Positions 45,964-53,970 of a DNA stretch of 64,000 nt are shown here, piece by piece (positions within the stretch are counted from its first letter, which is position 1; every line of letters begins with the position of its first letter). The stretch is from Lysobacter sp. GTDB taxonomy: Bacteria > Pseudomonadota > Gammaproteobacteria > Xanthomonadales > Xanthomonadaceae. The notes below the pieces were generated by a model, which saw only the letters and a list, made by a program, of their open reading frames with translations, searched no databases and was not told the DNA's origin. Both the position numbers and the translations under genes were made by a program. The DNA lies in NCBI GenBank assembly GCA_013141175.1, contig JABFRN010000001.1, forward strand, positions 1,627,444 to 1,691,443, read 5' to 3'.

Positions 45964-46869
45964 ATGAGCACCGTCCTGCCCCTGTCCGAACCGCTGCCGC
46001 CGCCCGGCCGCCGTGCCGCGCACGAAGCCAGCCGCTTGGCGAAGCGCCTGCGCCATCAGGTCGGCCGCGCGATCGCCGATTTCGGCATGATCGAAGACGG
46101 CGACAAGGTGATGGTGTGCCTGTCCGGCGGCAAGGACAGCTACACGCTGCTCGACATCCTTCTGCAGTTGCAGAAGAAGGCGCCGGTGTCGTTCTCGATC
46201 ACCGCGGTCAACCTCGATCAGAAACAGCCGGGCTTCCCGGAACGCGTGCTGCCGGACTACCTGCACTCGCTCGGCGTGGATTACAAGATCCTGGAACAGG
46301 ACACGTACTCGGTGGTCACGCGCGTGGTGCCCGAAGGCAAAACCATGTGCTCGCTGTGCTCGCGGCTGCGGCGCGGCGCGTTGTACGCGCATGCGGAGGC
46401 CGAAGGGTTCACGAAAATCGCGCTGGGTCATCACCGCGACGACCTCGTGGCCACGTTCTTCCTGAATCTGTTCTTCCATTCGAAGCTCGCTGGCATGGCG
46501 CCGAAACTGCTGAGCGACGACGGCAAGCACGTGGTGATCCGGCCGCTGGCCTATGTGCGCGAAGACGACATCGCCGCATACGCGGAAGCGGAACGGTTTC
46601 CGATCATCCCGTGTAACCTGTGCGGCTCGCAGGAGAACCTGCAGCGCAAACAGGTGAAGAAGATGATGGACGCCTGGGAGCGCGACTCGCCGGGACGCGT
46701 CGAACAGATCGCGCGCGCGCTGGGCGACGTCCGCCCGTCGCAGCTGGGCGATCCGAAACTGTTCGACTTCCTCTCGCTGGGCCGGCACGGCGAAGGCGGC
46801 ATGCCGGATGCGCATGCGTGGTTGAGCGGCGAACCGGAATCCACGCACGGGAATCGGGAAACGTCATGA
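45964..46869 (+). CDS. ttcA: tRNA 2-thiocytidine biosynthesis protein TtcA
   Basis: Iron-sulfur enzyme that thiolates cytidine-32 in certain tRNAs, using ATP. The 301-residue protein has the PP-loop [13 protein letters not shown], the CxxC pair in [11 protein letters not shown], and the second [12 protein letters not shown] pair that binds the cluster. [10 protein letters not shown] is the other family motif. The ATG follows TGCGCGTTGC with no strong ribosome site. The gene is divergent from the BON lipoprotein and followed by a dispersed hairpin repeat. Confidence 0.95.
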   Translation: MSTVLPLSEPLPPPGRRAAHEASRLAKRLRHQVGRAIADFGMIEDGDKVMVCLSGGKDSYTLLDILLQLQKKAPVSFSITAVNLDQKQPGFPERVLPDYLHSLGVDYKILEQDTYSVVTRVVPEGKTMCSLCSRLRRGALYAHAEAEGFTKIALGHHRDDLVATFFLNLFFHSKLAGMAPKLLSDDGKHVVIRPLAYVREDDIAAYAEAERFPIIPCNLCGSQENLQRKQVKKMMDAWERDSPGRVEQIARALGDVRPSQLGDPKLFDFLSLGRHGEGGMPDAHAWLSGEPESTHGNRETS

Positions 46870-46873
46870 CCCT

Positions 46874-46968
46874 GTCATCCCGAGGCCGCAAGCCGAGGGA
46901 CCTGCTTTGCTGCTTTGCCGCCTCATCATCACGACAACAGATCCCTCGGCCTGCGGCCTCGGGATGAC
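46874..46968. repeat. Dispersed inverted repeat between ttcA and rdgC
   Basis: The arms 46874-46904 and 46938-46968 (31 nt, about two mismatches) start with GTCATCCCGAGGCCGCA and end with GCGGCCTCGGGATGAC. The loop is about 33 nt. It is a different wording from the repeats at 2397 and 15721 but of the same architecture. It probably marks the ttcA transcript end. Confidence 0.7.
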
Positions 46969-46990
46969 ATATCACTCATTCGGACACGCG

Positions 46991-47896
46991 ATGTTTTTTC
47001 GAAACCTGACTTTCTTCCGCTTCCCCGCTTCGCTCGACTTCTCCGACCTCGACACCGGCCTGACCGAATGCACGCTCAAGCCGGTCGGCGCGCTGGAGCT
47101 GTCGTCGCGCGGTTTCGTGCCGCCGTTCGGCCGCGCCGATACCGAAACGCTGTCGCACCGTCTCGGCGATGCGATCTGGCTCGCCGCCGGCAGCGAGGAC
47201 AAACTCCTGCCCGGCGCTGTGGTCAACGATCTTCTGCAGAAGAAACTCGAAGAGATCGAAGAGAAGGAAGGTCGCAAACTCGGCGGTCGCGCGCGCAAGC
47301 GCCTGAAGGAAGACCTGGTCCACGAACTGCTGCCGCGCGCCTTCGTGCGCCCGGGCCGCACCGACGCGATGATCGACTGCGCCAACGGTTTCATCGTGGT
47401 CGATACCTCGTCGCGCAAGACCGCCGAAGCGGTGGTATCCGACGTCCGCCACGCCATGGGCAGTTTCCCGGCGCTGCCGCTGAACGCCGAAGTCGCGCCG
47501 CGCTCGATCCTGACCAGCTGGATCGCCGGCGATCCGCTGCCGCAGGGCCTGTCGCTGGGCGACGAATGCGAGCTGCGCGACCCGACCGACCACGGCGCGA
47601 TCGTGAAATGCCAGCACCAGGAACTGCAGAGCGACGAGATCGCCAAACATCTCGAGGCCGGCAAGCAGGTCACGCGGCTGGCGCTGACGCTGGACGATCA
47701 TCTGAGCTTCGTGCTCGGCGAAGATCTGATCATCCGCAAGCTGAAGTTCCTGGATGGCGCGGTCGACCAGCTCGAATCCGGCGAACGCGAGGACATGCGC
47801 GCCGAATTGGGCGCGCGCTTCGCGCTGCTGAGCGGAGAAGTGCGACGGCTGTTCCTGACTTTGGAACCCGCATTGAAACTGTCGAAAGCGGAATGA
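46991..47896 (+). CDS. rdgC: Recombination-associated protein RdgC
   Basis: Ring-shaped DNA-binding protein that limits RecA activity. The 301-residue protein opens MFFRNLTFFRF and contains GFVPPFGR, GRKLGGRARKRLKEDLVHEL, LPRAFVRPGRTDAMID and DPLPQGLSLGDECELRDP, all family blocks. The start at 46991 gives the usual N-terminus; the open frame upstream lies in the repeat. Confidence 0.95.
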   Translation: MFFRNLTFFRFPASLDFSDLDTGLTECTLKPVGALELSSRGFVPPFGRADTETLSHRLGDAIWLAAGSEDKLLPGAVVNDLLQKKLEEIEEKEGRKLGGRARKRLKEDLVHELLPRAFVRPGRTDAMIDCANGFIVVDTSSRKTAEAVVSDVRHAMGSFPALPLNAEVAPRSILTSWIAGDPLPQGLSLGDECELRDPTDHGAIVKCQHQELQSDEIAKHLEAGKQVTRLALTLDDHLSFVLGEDLIIRKLKFLDGAVDQLESGEREDMRAELGARFALLSGEVRRLFLTLEPALKLSKAE

Positions 47897-47954
47897 CATC
47901 ACGGTGCGGTACGGCACGGCTTCCCCGCGCCGTGCGCAGCGGGTAGCATTTCGC

Positions 47955-48767
47955 ATGCCTTTCCGTTTCCGTCTTCGCGGACTCACGCACCTCGCGCGCC
48001 CCACGGCGACGCGCGCCACCGACGTCCGCAGCCAACAACGCGACCGCGTCCCGCTGCAGCTCGAGGACGGGCGCAGCATCGATGTGTTGCGCGTGCGCGA
48101 TCCGCGCGCACGCCGGATCAAGCTGTCGGTGAGCGAGCGCGGCGTCCGCCTCACCTTGCCGCAGCGCGCGAGCCTGGTGGCCGGCGAACGCTTCCTGATC
48201 GAACATCGCGATTGGCTGCACGCACAGCTCGACCAGCTGGCGAATGCCGACGACACGGCCCTGCGCCGCGACGAGAGCACGTCGCTGCCGCTGCGCGGCG
48301 GAACCGCGGCGCTGCGCTGGGAGCGCGGACGTTTCACCGCGATCCAGCGCGATGGCGACGGCCTGGTGTTCCAGACCAACGCACGCGCCGGCGGCCCCGC
48401 GATGCACCGCGCACTGCGCGATTTCTACGAGGCCGAAGCGCGTGCGGACATCGGTCGCTGGATGCCGCTGTATCTGCCGTCCATGCCGCGCGCGCCACGC
48501 CGGGTGCAGCTGAAAGTGATGAGCTCGCAGTGGGGCTCGCTCGCGCCCGACGGCACCCTCGCGATGGATCTGTCGCTGGTGCTGGCGCCGCCCGCCGCGT
48601 TCGAGTACGTGCTGGTGCACGAACTGTGTCATCTGATCCACCACGACCACTCGCCTGCGTACTGGCACGAGGTCGAAGCGCGTTATCCGCAATGGCGCGA
48701 TCAGCGCGAATATTTCCGCAGCGAGGGTCGCAGGATCAAGGCGACGCTGCAGGCGCTGTTGCGCTGA
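47955..48767 (+). CDS. YgjP-like (SprT/DUF45) metallopeptidase
   Basis: A 270-residue protein. The zinc site is VHELCHLIHHDHSPAYWHEV (HExxH plus downstream His/Glu). The preceding VMSSQWGSLAPDG and the N-terminal RRIKLSVSERGVRLTLP are typical of the YgjP/DUF45 family, predicted metal-dependent hydrolases. ATG 47955 is taken as start. It lies 58 nt after rdgC on the same strand. Confidence 0.88.
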   Translation: MPFRFRLRGLTHLARPTATRATDVRSQQRDRVPLQLEDGRSIDVLRVRDPRARRIKLSVSERGVRLTLPQRASLVAGERFLIEHRDWLHAQLDQLANADDTALRRDESTSLPLRGGTAALRWERGRFTAIQRDGDGLVFQTNARAGGPAMHRALRDFYEAEARADIGRWMPLYLPSMPRAPRRVQLKVMSSQWGSLAPDGTLAMDLSLVLAPPAAFEYVLVHELCHLIHHDHSPAYWHEVEARYPQWRDQREYFRSEGRRIKATLQALLR

Positions 48768-48793
48768 CGCTCTACGCGCTTCGAGCTTTTCGC

Positions 48794-48862
48794 AGGAGCG
48801 ACGGAAGTCGCGACAGGCCACTGAAAACTTGCCGGAAAGCGGTCGCGACTTCCGTCGCTCCT
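48794..48862. repeat. AGGAGCGACGGAAGTCGCGAC inverted repeat
   Basis: Arms 48794-48814 and 48842-48862 are perfect 21-nt inverted copies beginning AGGAGCGACGGAAGTCGCGA, with a 27-nt loop. This is the common TAGGAGCGAC repeat of Xanthomonadaceae and lies between convergent genes, where it may end both transcripts. Confidence 0.75.
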
Positions 48863-48880
48863 ACAGAAAATCCGGGCCGA

Positions 48881-49717
48881 TCAGAGTCCCAGCGCCGCCA
48901 CAACTTCGGCCGGCTGCGTCATGTGCAGATGATGGCTGCCGGTCAGCGACACGCTGCGGATCTGCGGGACGCAGGCGACGCGCGTATCGCGCAATGCAGC
49001 CATGAAATACGGCGGCGTGGGGTCGGCGGCCAACAACACCACTGGGCAGGCGATCGCACGCAGGCAGTCCTGCACCTGGGTTTCAGACATGCGCACTGCG
49101 GTCGGCAGGGTGAGCCGGACGTCGCTGCTCCACTCGAAACCGCCTTCGACCGCGCGGATGCCGCGTTCGATCAGCAGCCGCGAAGAGGCCTCGTCCAGCG
49201 CGGCGATACTGGTGTGCATGCGCGCTTGCACCGCCAGCTCGGGATCGGTGAACACGCGCTTGCGCTTGCCGTCGAGCGCGCGACGCTGGCTCACCGCATC
49301 GCGCAAGCGGTTGGCGGTGCTGTCTTCGGAACCGGACAGCGGGCCGAGCGCTTCGATCAGGAACAAGCGTTCGATGCGCTCCGGCGCAGCGGCAGCGAGC
49401 ACGCTGGCGATCGCACCGCCCATCGAGTGGCCGAGCAGCGCAAAACGCTGCCAGCCCAGCGCATCGGCGGCGGCGAGCACGTCGAGGATCGTGCTGAACA
49501 GGCTGTACTCGGCGTCATCCGGGTAGTGGAAACTGCGGCCGTGGCCGGGCATATCCAGCGCCACCAGATCGTGGCCGGTCAACAGCGGCGCCATCGGCAG
49601 GAAGCTCGCCGCGTTGTCGAGCCATCCATGCAGCGCCAGCAGCGGTGTGCCTCCGGTATTGTCGTTGCGCAGCGCGCCGAAACGGCCACGCGCGGTGTCG
49701 AGAACGATGTCGCGCAT
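48881..49717 (-). CDS. Alpha/beta hydrolase
   Basis: A 278-residue hydrolase of the alpha/beta fold. The oxyanion segment is LLALHGWLDNAASF, followed by DMPGHGRS. The nucleophile Ser sits in LLGHSMGGAIAS, and the catalytic His in LTGSHHLHM near the C-terminus. The substrate is unknown; the fold covers esterases and lipases. The start ATG 49717 overlaps the hemH stop by one base (TGATG), so the two are coupled. Confidence 0.9.
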   Translation of the reverse strand: MRDIVLDTARGRFGALRNDNTGGTPLLALHGWLDNAASFLPMAPLLTGHDLVALDMPGHGRSFHYPDDAEYSLFSTILDVLAAADALGWQRFALLGHSMGGAIASVLAAAAPERIERLFLIEALGPLSGSEDSTANRLRDAVSQRRALDGKRKRVFTDPELAVQARMHTSIAALDEASSRLLIERGIRAVEGGFEWSSDVRLTLPTAVRMSETQVQDCLRAIACPVVLLAADPTPPYFMAALRDTRVACVPQIRSVSLTGSHHLHMTQPAEVVAALGL

Positions 49718-50760
49718 CACGCTGCTCCACGAAAAAGATGTCGCTGCGCCAGCGCCACAAGCGCATCGGCGTGCGCGGGCGAGGCATTGAGGCAGGGGAT
49801 GTAGTTCAACGAATCGCCGCCGGCCGCGCGGAACAGCGCCGCGTTCTCGACGGTGATTTCTTCCAGGGTTTCCAGACAGTCCACGGCGAAACCCGGGCAG
49901 ACGATGTCGATTTTCTTCACGCCCTCGGCGCCCAGCGCTTCGAGGGTCTTGTCGGTGTACGGCTGCAGCCACGGTTCGCGGCCGAAGCGCGACTGGAACG
50001 TGAGCATCGTGTGATCGGGATCGAATTCCGGCACGTCGCCCAGCGCGGCGACGATCGCATCGACGCTGGCCTGCGACTGCTGCCGGTACGGGTCGCCGGC
50101 ATCGACCAGGCGCTGCGGAATGCCGTGGAACGAGAACAGCAGCCGCTCGCCGCGTCCGTGTTCGGCCCAGTGCGCGCGGATCGAATCGGCGACCGCCGCG
50201 ACCCAGGCCGGATCGAGGTGATACTCGGCGATGACCCGGAACCGGAGTTCGTCTTCGTCGTAATCGCATTCCAGCGTTTCGACCTTGTCGGTGACCGACG
50301 CGGTGGTGGTCGTCGAATACTGCGGATACAGCGGCAGCACCACGATTTCGTCGACACCCTCGGCACGCAGCGCGGCCACCGTATCCGTCATCGACGGATT
50401 GCCGTAGCGCATCGCGTACGCGACCCGCGCCCCGGGCAGCCGTTCCTGCATCGCAGCGGTGAGATCCGCGGTGTGCACCGCCAGCGGCGAACCGCCGGGC
50501 ATCCACACCTGCGCGTATTTCTTCGCGACCTTCGGTCCGCGCAGCGGCAGGATGATGAAATGCAGGATCGGGCACCACAGCCAGCGGCTGAGCGGCACCA
50601 CGCGGTAGTCGTGGAGGAATTCGGCCAGATAGCGGCGCACCGCCGATGCGGTGGGCGCATCGGGCGTACCGAGATTGACCAGCAGGACCGCGGACTTCGC
50701 GGACGACGCGTTCACAGGCGACGCGTTCACGGACAATGGGGAGGCGGCTGACATCGGCAT
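49717..50760 (-). CDS. hemH: Ferrochelatase
   Basis: Inserts iron into protoporphyrin IX, the last step of protohaem synthesis. The 347-residue protein has LLVNLGTPDAPTASAVRRYL at the start, the metal-binding His in LLFSFHGIPQRLVDAGDPY, FQSRFGREPWLQPYTD and VCPGFAVDCLETLEEI with the conserved Glu. The start may be ATG 50760 or 50754. A 25-residue Ser/Ala-rich lead precedes the conserved part. Confidence 0.96.
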   Translation of the reverse strand: MPMSAASPLSVNASPVNASSAKSAVLLVNLGTPDAPTASAVRRYLAEFLHDYRVVPLSRWLWCPILHFIILPLRGPKVAKKYAQVWMPGGSPLAVHTADLTAAMQERLPGARVAYAMRYGNPSMTDTVAALRAEGVDEIVVLPLYPQYSTTTTASVTDKVETLECDYDEDELRFRVIAEYHLDPAWVAAVADSIRAHWAEHGRGERLLFSFHGIPQRLVDAGDPYRQQSQASVDAIVAALGDVPEFDPDHTMLTFQSRFGREPWLQPYTDKTLEALGAEGVKKIDIVCPGFAVDCLETLEEITVENAALFRAAGGDSLNYIPCLNASPAHADALVALAQRHLFRGAA

Positions 50761-50867
50761 AGGATGACAGCTGGGACCGCAGCCGTCAGCGCCGGGGCGC
50801 ACAGACTGGCGCGGTTCATCGCTTCCGGACTACGCTCCGCGGCAACCCCGCTGGAGACGTACCGTCC

Positions 50868-51722
50868 ATGTCGCAACGCATGCAGATCACTGCCCTGTCC
50901 CTCGCGCTGTCGCTCGTTTTCGCCGCTGCCGCGCACGCCGGGCCCCGCGAAGACGCCCAGGCCGAGAACGCCGTGCGCGTGCTGGCGGAGATCCAGGCGA
51001 TTCCCGAGTCCTCCATTCCCGACAAGCTGCTCGATGAAGCCAAGGCGATCGTGATCGTGCCCGACACCATCAAGGCCGGATTGGTGCTGGGCGGCCGTCG
51101 CGGCCACGGCGTGCTGTCGGTGCGCACCGCCGACGGCGGCTGGTCGAACCCGGGCTTCGTCACCCTCACCGGCGGCAGCATCGGCCTGCAGGTGGGCGTG
51201 CAGTCCGCCGACGTGGTGCTGGTGTTCCGCAGCGAACGCGGCCTGGATTCCATCGTCAACGGCAAATTCACCCTCGGCGCCGATGCCGGCGTCGCCGCAG
51301 GCCCCATGGGGCGTAATGCTTCAGCCTCCACCGACGGCCAGATGAAGGCCGAGATCTGGTCCTGGTCCCGCGCCCGCGGCCTGTTCGCAGGCGTCGCCCT
51401 CGACGGTGCGGTGCTGTCGATGGACGACAAGGCCAACGAGGCCGTCTACGGCCAGGACACCACGCCGCGAATGATCTTCGAGGGCCGCGCGCAGCAGGAA
51501 CCTTCGCCGGCCATCGCCGGCTTCCGGAGCCGTTTGGCCGAAGCGAGCGCGTCCGCACGCGCCGCACGCGCGGACGACGACGCGCCGGCAACGGCACCGG
51601 TCGCCAGCCCGGCGATCGATGCGACCACGACCACAGCGCCGGCGACCGTCGAACCGCAGCCGCAGCCGTTCCAGGCGGTCGACAATCCCGCCAAGGTCGA
51701 AGCGCTGCCGGTCACGCCGTGA
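50868..51722 (+). CDS. Secreted SYLF (YSC84-like) lipid-binding domain protein
   Basis: A 284-residue protein with signal peptide ([18 protein letters not shown]). The SYLF/Ysc84 domain covers about 35-205: [60 protein letters not shown] and [18 protein letters not shown]. The Ala/Pro/Thr-rich tail looks disordered. SYLF domains bind phosphoinositides or other anionic lipids. It is divergent from hemH and precedes tatA. Confidence 0.88.
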   Translation: MSQRMQITALSLALSLVFAAAAHAGPREDAQAENAVRVLAEIQAIPESSIPDKLLDEAKAIVIVPDTIKAGLVLGGRRGHGVLSVRTADGGWSNPGFVTLTGGSIGLQVGVQSADVVLVFRSERGLDSIVNGKFTLGADAGVAAGPMGRNASASTDGQMKAEIWSWSRARGLFAGVALDGAVLSMDDKANEAVYGQDTTPRMIFEGRAQQEPSPAIAGFRSRLAEASASARAARADDDAPATAPVASPAIDATTTTAPATVEPQPQPFQAVDNPAKVEALPVTP

Positions 51723-51816
51723 AACCGGCGCGGCGATGATCCGGACCCCTGTCAAGGTCGGGGTCGAGCGACTGCGGTATCCTTGGCCTGCTTTTTCACA
51801 GACAGCGAGAAACGTC

Positions 51817-52038
51817 ATGGGCGCTTGGGGTATCGGTCACTGGATCATCGTGCTGATCATCGTGCTGTTGGTGTTCGGCACCAAGCGCCTGACCAGCGGC
51901 GCCAAGGACATCGGCAGTGCGGTCAAAGAGTTCAAGAAAGGCATGCGCGACGAAGATAAGCCGGCGCAGCTCAGCGACCAGTCGAAGAACGAATCTTCGA
52001 GCGAGTCGCAGCGCAACGACGACAACGTCGCGCGCTGA
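51817..52038 (+). CDS. tatA: Sec-independent protein translocase TatA
   Basis: Pore-forming subunit of the twin-arginine export machine. The 73-residue protein has an N-terminal membrane helix ([17 protein letters not shown]) and the following amphipathic helix ([16 protein letters not shown]). It is first of tatABC. Confidence 0.95.
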   Translation: MGAWGIGHWIIVLIIVLLVFGTKRLTSGAKDIGSAVKEFKKGMRDEDKPAQLSDQSKNESSSESQRNDDNVAR

Positions 52039-52098
52039 TGTTCGCAGGGCGCCGGCCTCATGGCCGGCCCCGCGATGCGTCTCTCATTCACGCACATC

Positions 52099-52497
52099 AT
52101 GTTCGACATCGGATTTTCCGAACTCTTCCTGATCGCGATCGTCGCCCTTGTGGTGCTCGGCCCCGAGCGCCTGCCCAAGGCCGCGCGCTTCGCCGGACTC
52201 TGGGTGCGCCGCGCGCGCGCGCAGTGGTATTCGGTGAAGAGCGAACTGGAGAACGAACTGGCCTCGGAAGAACTGAAGCGCACGCTGCGCGACACCCGCC
52301 AGGCAGTGGCCGACATCGACGCCGACATCCGCACGGCGCAGGCCGAAGCCCGTCGCGAATTCGACTCGATGCAGGCGCAGATCGAACACGACGCCACGGA
52401 CGATCGCGCCGACAGCACCGCGCTGATCGACAGCGACGACAAGGCCATCATCGACGCCGTCGAAGCCACCGACGGGAGCAGCGATGTCCGACGTTGA
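52099..52497 (+). CDS. tatB: Sec-independent protein translocase TatB
   Basis: Receptor-side subunit of the Tat translocase. The 132-residue protein starts MFDIGFSELFLIAIVALVVL and has the PERLPKAAR hinge and a long charged helix. ATG 52099 gives the family N-terminus; the open frame extends 13 codons upstream without character. The stop lies inside the start of tatC (14-nt overlap). Confidence 0.94.
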   Translation: MFDIGFSELFLIAIVALVVLGPERLPKAARFAGLWVRRARAQWYSVKSELENELASEELKRTLRDTRQAVADIDADIRTAQAEARREFDSMQAQIEHDATDDRADSTALIDSDDKAIIDAVEATDGSSDVRR

Positions 52498-53233
52498 TCC
52501 GGATGCGTTCGAGGCCGCCGAGAGCGGGCTGTTCGCGCATCTCATCGAGCTGCGCGCACGGCTGATCCGCGCGCTCGCAGGATTGATGCTGGTGTTCGTG
52601 TGCCTGCTGCCGTTCGCGAACACGCTTTACGGCTGGTTTGCGCAACCCTTGCTCGACAAGCTGCCGAAGGGCGGCCAGCTGATCGCGGTGGAGGTCGCAT
52701 CTCCGTTCTTCGCGCCACTGAAACTGGCGTTCTTCGTCGCCGTGTTCGCGGTGATGCCGTGGCTGCTCTACCAGGCATGGGCTTTCGTCGCGCCGGGCCT
52801 GTACAAGCGCGAGAAAAAGCTGGCGCTGCCGCTGCTGGCGTCGGCGCTGCTGCTGTTCTACAGCGGCTGCGCGTTCGCGTTCTTCGTGGTGCTGCCGTCG
52901 GTATTCGGTTTCCTGGCCAAGGTCACGCCCGAGGGCGTGGCGATGATGACCGACATCAACGCCTATCTCGATTTCGTGCTGGTGATCTTCCTCGCCTTCG
53001 GCACCAGCTTCGAGCTGCCGGTGGCCCTGGTCATTCTGGTGCTGTTGGGCTGGGTCACGCCGAAGCAGCTGTCGGAATGGCGCGGCTATGCCATCGTCGG
53101 CATTTTCATCGTCGCTGCGGTGATCACGCCGCCGGATGTGATTTCGCAGCTGTTGCTGGCGATCCCGATGTGCCTGCTGTACGAGGCGGGGATCGTTGCG
53201 GCGAAGCTGGTGGGGCGGAAGTCGGAGGGTTGA
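52484..53233 (+). CDS. tatC: Sec-independent protein translocase TatC
   Basis: Six-helix core of the Tat receptor that binds the twin-arginine signal. The 249-residue protein contains HLIELRARLIRALAG, VMPWLLYQAWAFVAPGLYKRE, FGTSFELPVALVILVLLG and AVITPPDVISQLLLAIPM, the usual conserved blocks. It overlaps tatB. Confidence 0.97.
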   Translation: MSDVDPDAFEAAESGLFAHLIELRARLIRALAGLMLVFVCLLPFANTLYGWFAQPLLDKLPKGGQLIAVEVASPFFAPLKLAFFVAVFAVMPWLLYQAWAFVAPGLYKREKKLALPLLASALLLFYSGCAFAFFVVLPSVFGFLAKVTPEGVAMMTDINAYLDFVLVIFLAFGTSFELPVALVILVLLGWVTPKQLSEWRGYAIVGIFIVAAVITPPDVISQLLLAIPMCLLYEAGIVAAKLVGRKSEG

Positions 53234-53300
53234 CTGGGTTGTGGGTCGGCGCCCTCTAGAAGTTCTCGTCGCGCTGTGGATGTTTGGTGATCATGGTGTG

Positions 53301-53880
53301 TGGGTAAGGCCTGGCACCTTTTTCGCGCTGGTGCGCGAGTTACTTTCTTTGGCGCAAAGAAAGTAACCAAAGAAAGCACTTCAAGTCCAGACCTAAACTG
53401 CCATCTGAGGCGAAGCCGGGATTTTTCGATGAGACATCCTTGTCTCATCGAAAAACGGCGCACATCCTGTGCGCCGCCCTCCGGGTCTGCAATCTAATCA
53501 GACTACACCGTAGTTTGGGCATCGGTGGGACGATGTAGATTGCTGGAATTTCGGCAACGCGTGAATGACTTCATGGCATGCCGCAACTGTATTCCTTGAA
53601 AGGTCAGGCTAGCGATATAGCTATTGCTTGAATGCCAATAGAGGGTAACGTCCCGATGATCTTGCAGACGCGGCATGCTATCCCCTGATTGGAGACCCGG
53701 AGGGCGATGCACAGGATGTGCATCGTTTTTCGATGAGACAAGGATGTCTCATCGAAAAATCCCGGCTTCACTTCAGATCGTAGTTTTGAATTGGACTTGT
53801 AATGTTTTCTTTGGTGACTTTCTTTGCGCCAAAGAAAGTCACTCGCGCACCAGCGCGAAAAAGGCGCCAGGCCTTACCCA
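53301..53880. mobile_element. 580-bp element with 194-nt imperfect inverted arms carrying three hairpins each
   Basis: Arm 53301-53494 and arm 53687-53880 are inverted copies differing at scattered positions. Each arm has three internal hairpins. One is GTTAC (or GTGAC) plus TTTCTTTG with its complement; one is TTTTTCGATGAGACA/TGTCTCATCGAAAAA; one is GGCGCACA (or CGATGCACA) with its complement. In the first and third, the two arms differ on both sides of the stem so that pairing is kept. The 192-bp centre is lower in GC and has only a short frame (53503-53712, minus) with no recognised product. No transposase is encoded. It lies between tatC and the MHS transporter. Confidence 0.65.
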
Positions 53881-53905
53881 CAAACCATTTTCCGAATCTC
53901 AAACA

Positions 53906-53931
53906 AAGACGCCGGCTTTCGCCGGCGTCTT
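53906..53931. terminator. Bidirectional terminator after the MHS transporter gene
   Basis: AAGACGCCGGC and GCCGGCGTCTT form an 11-bp stem around a TTTC loop, with a TTTGTTT run on the minus strand side and TGTTTC on the plus side. It lies 36 nt beyond the transporter stop. Confidence 0.85.
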
Positions 53932-53946
53932 GTTTCAAAGCCAACA

Positions 53947-53970
53947 GCTCGCGGCTAAAGCCGCTCCTAC
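53947..53970. repeat. REP-like TAGGAGCGGC repeat overlapping a stop codon
   Basis: On the minus strand the sequence reads GTAGGAGCGGCTTTAGCCGC, a short hairpin repeat of the same family as the one at 48794. Its TAG is the stop codon of the transporter gene, so the repeat starts inside the reading frame end. Confidence 0.65.

Noticed and set aside
48881-50578. Single 565-residue minus-strand frame spanning hydrolase and hemH
   Set aside because: Its N-terminal half is a shadow of hemH; the hydrolase starts at 49717 and hemH is complete in another frame.
53503-53712. 69-residue minus-strand frame in the centre of the inverted-repeat element
   Set aside because: No ribosome site, no family, and it runs into the repeat arm; not enough to call a gene.
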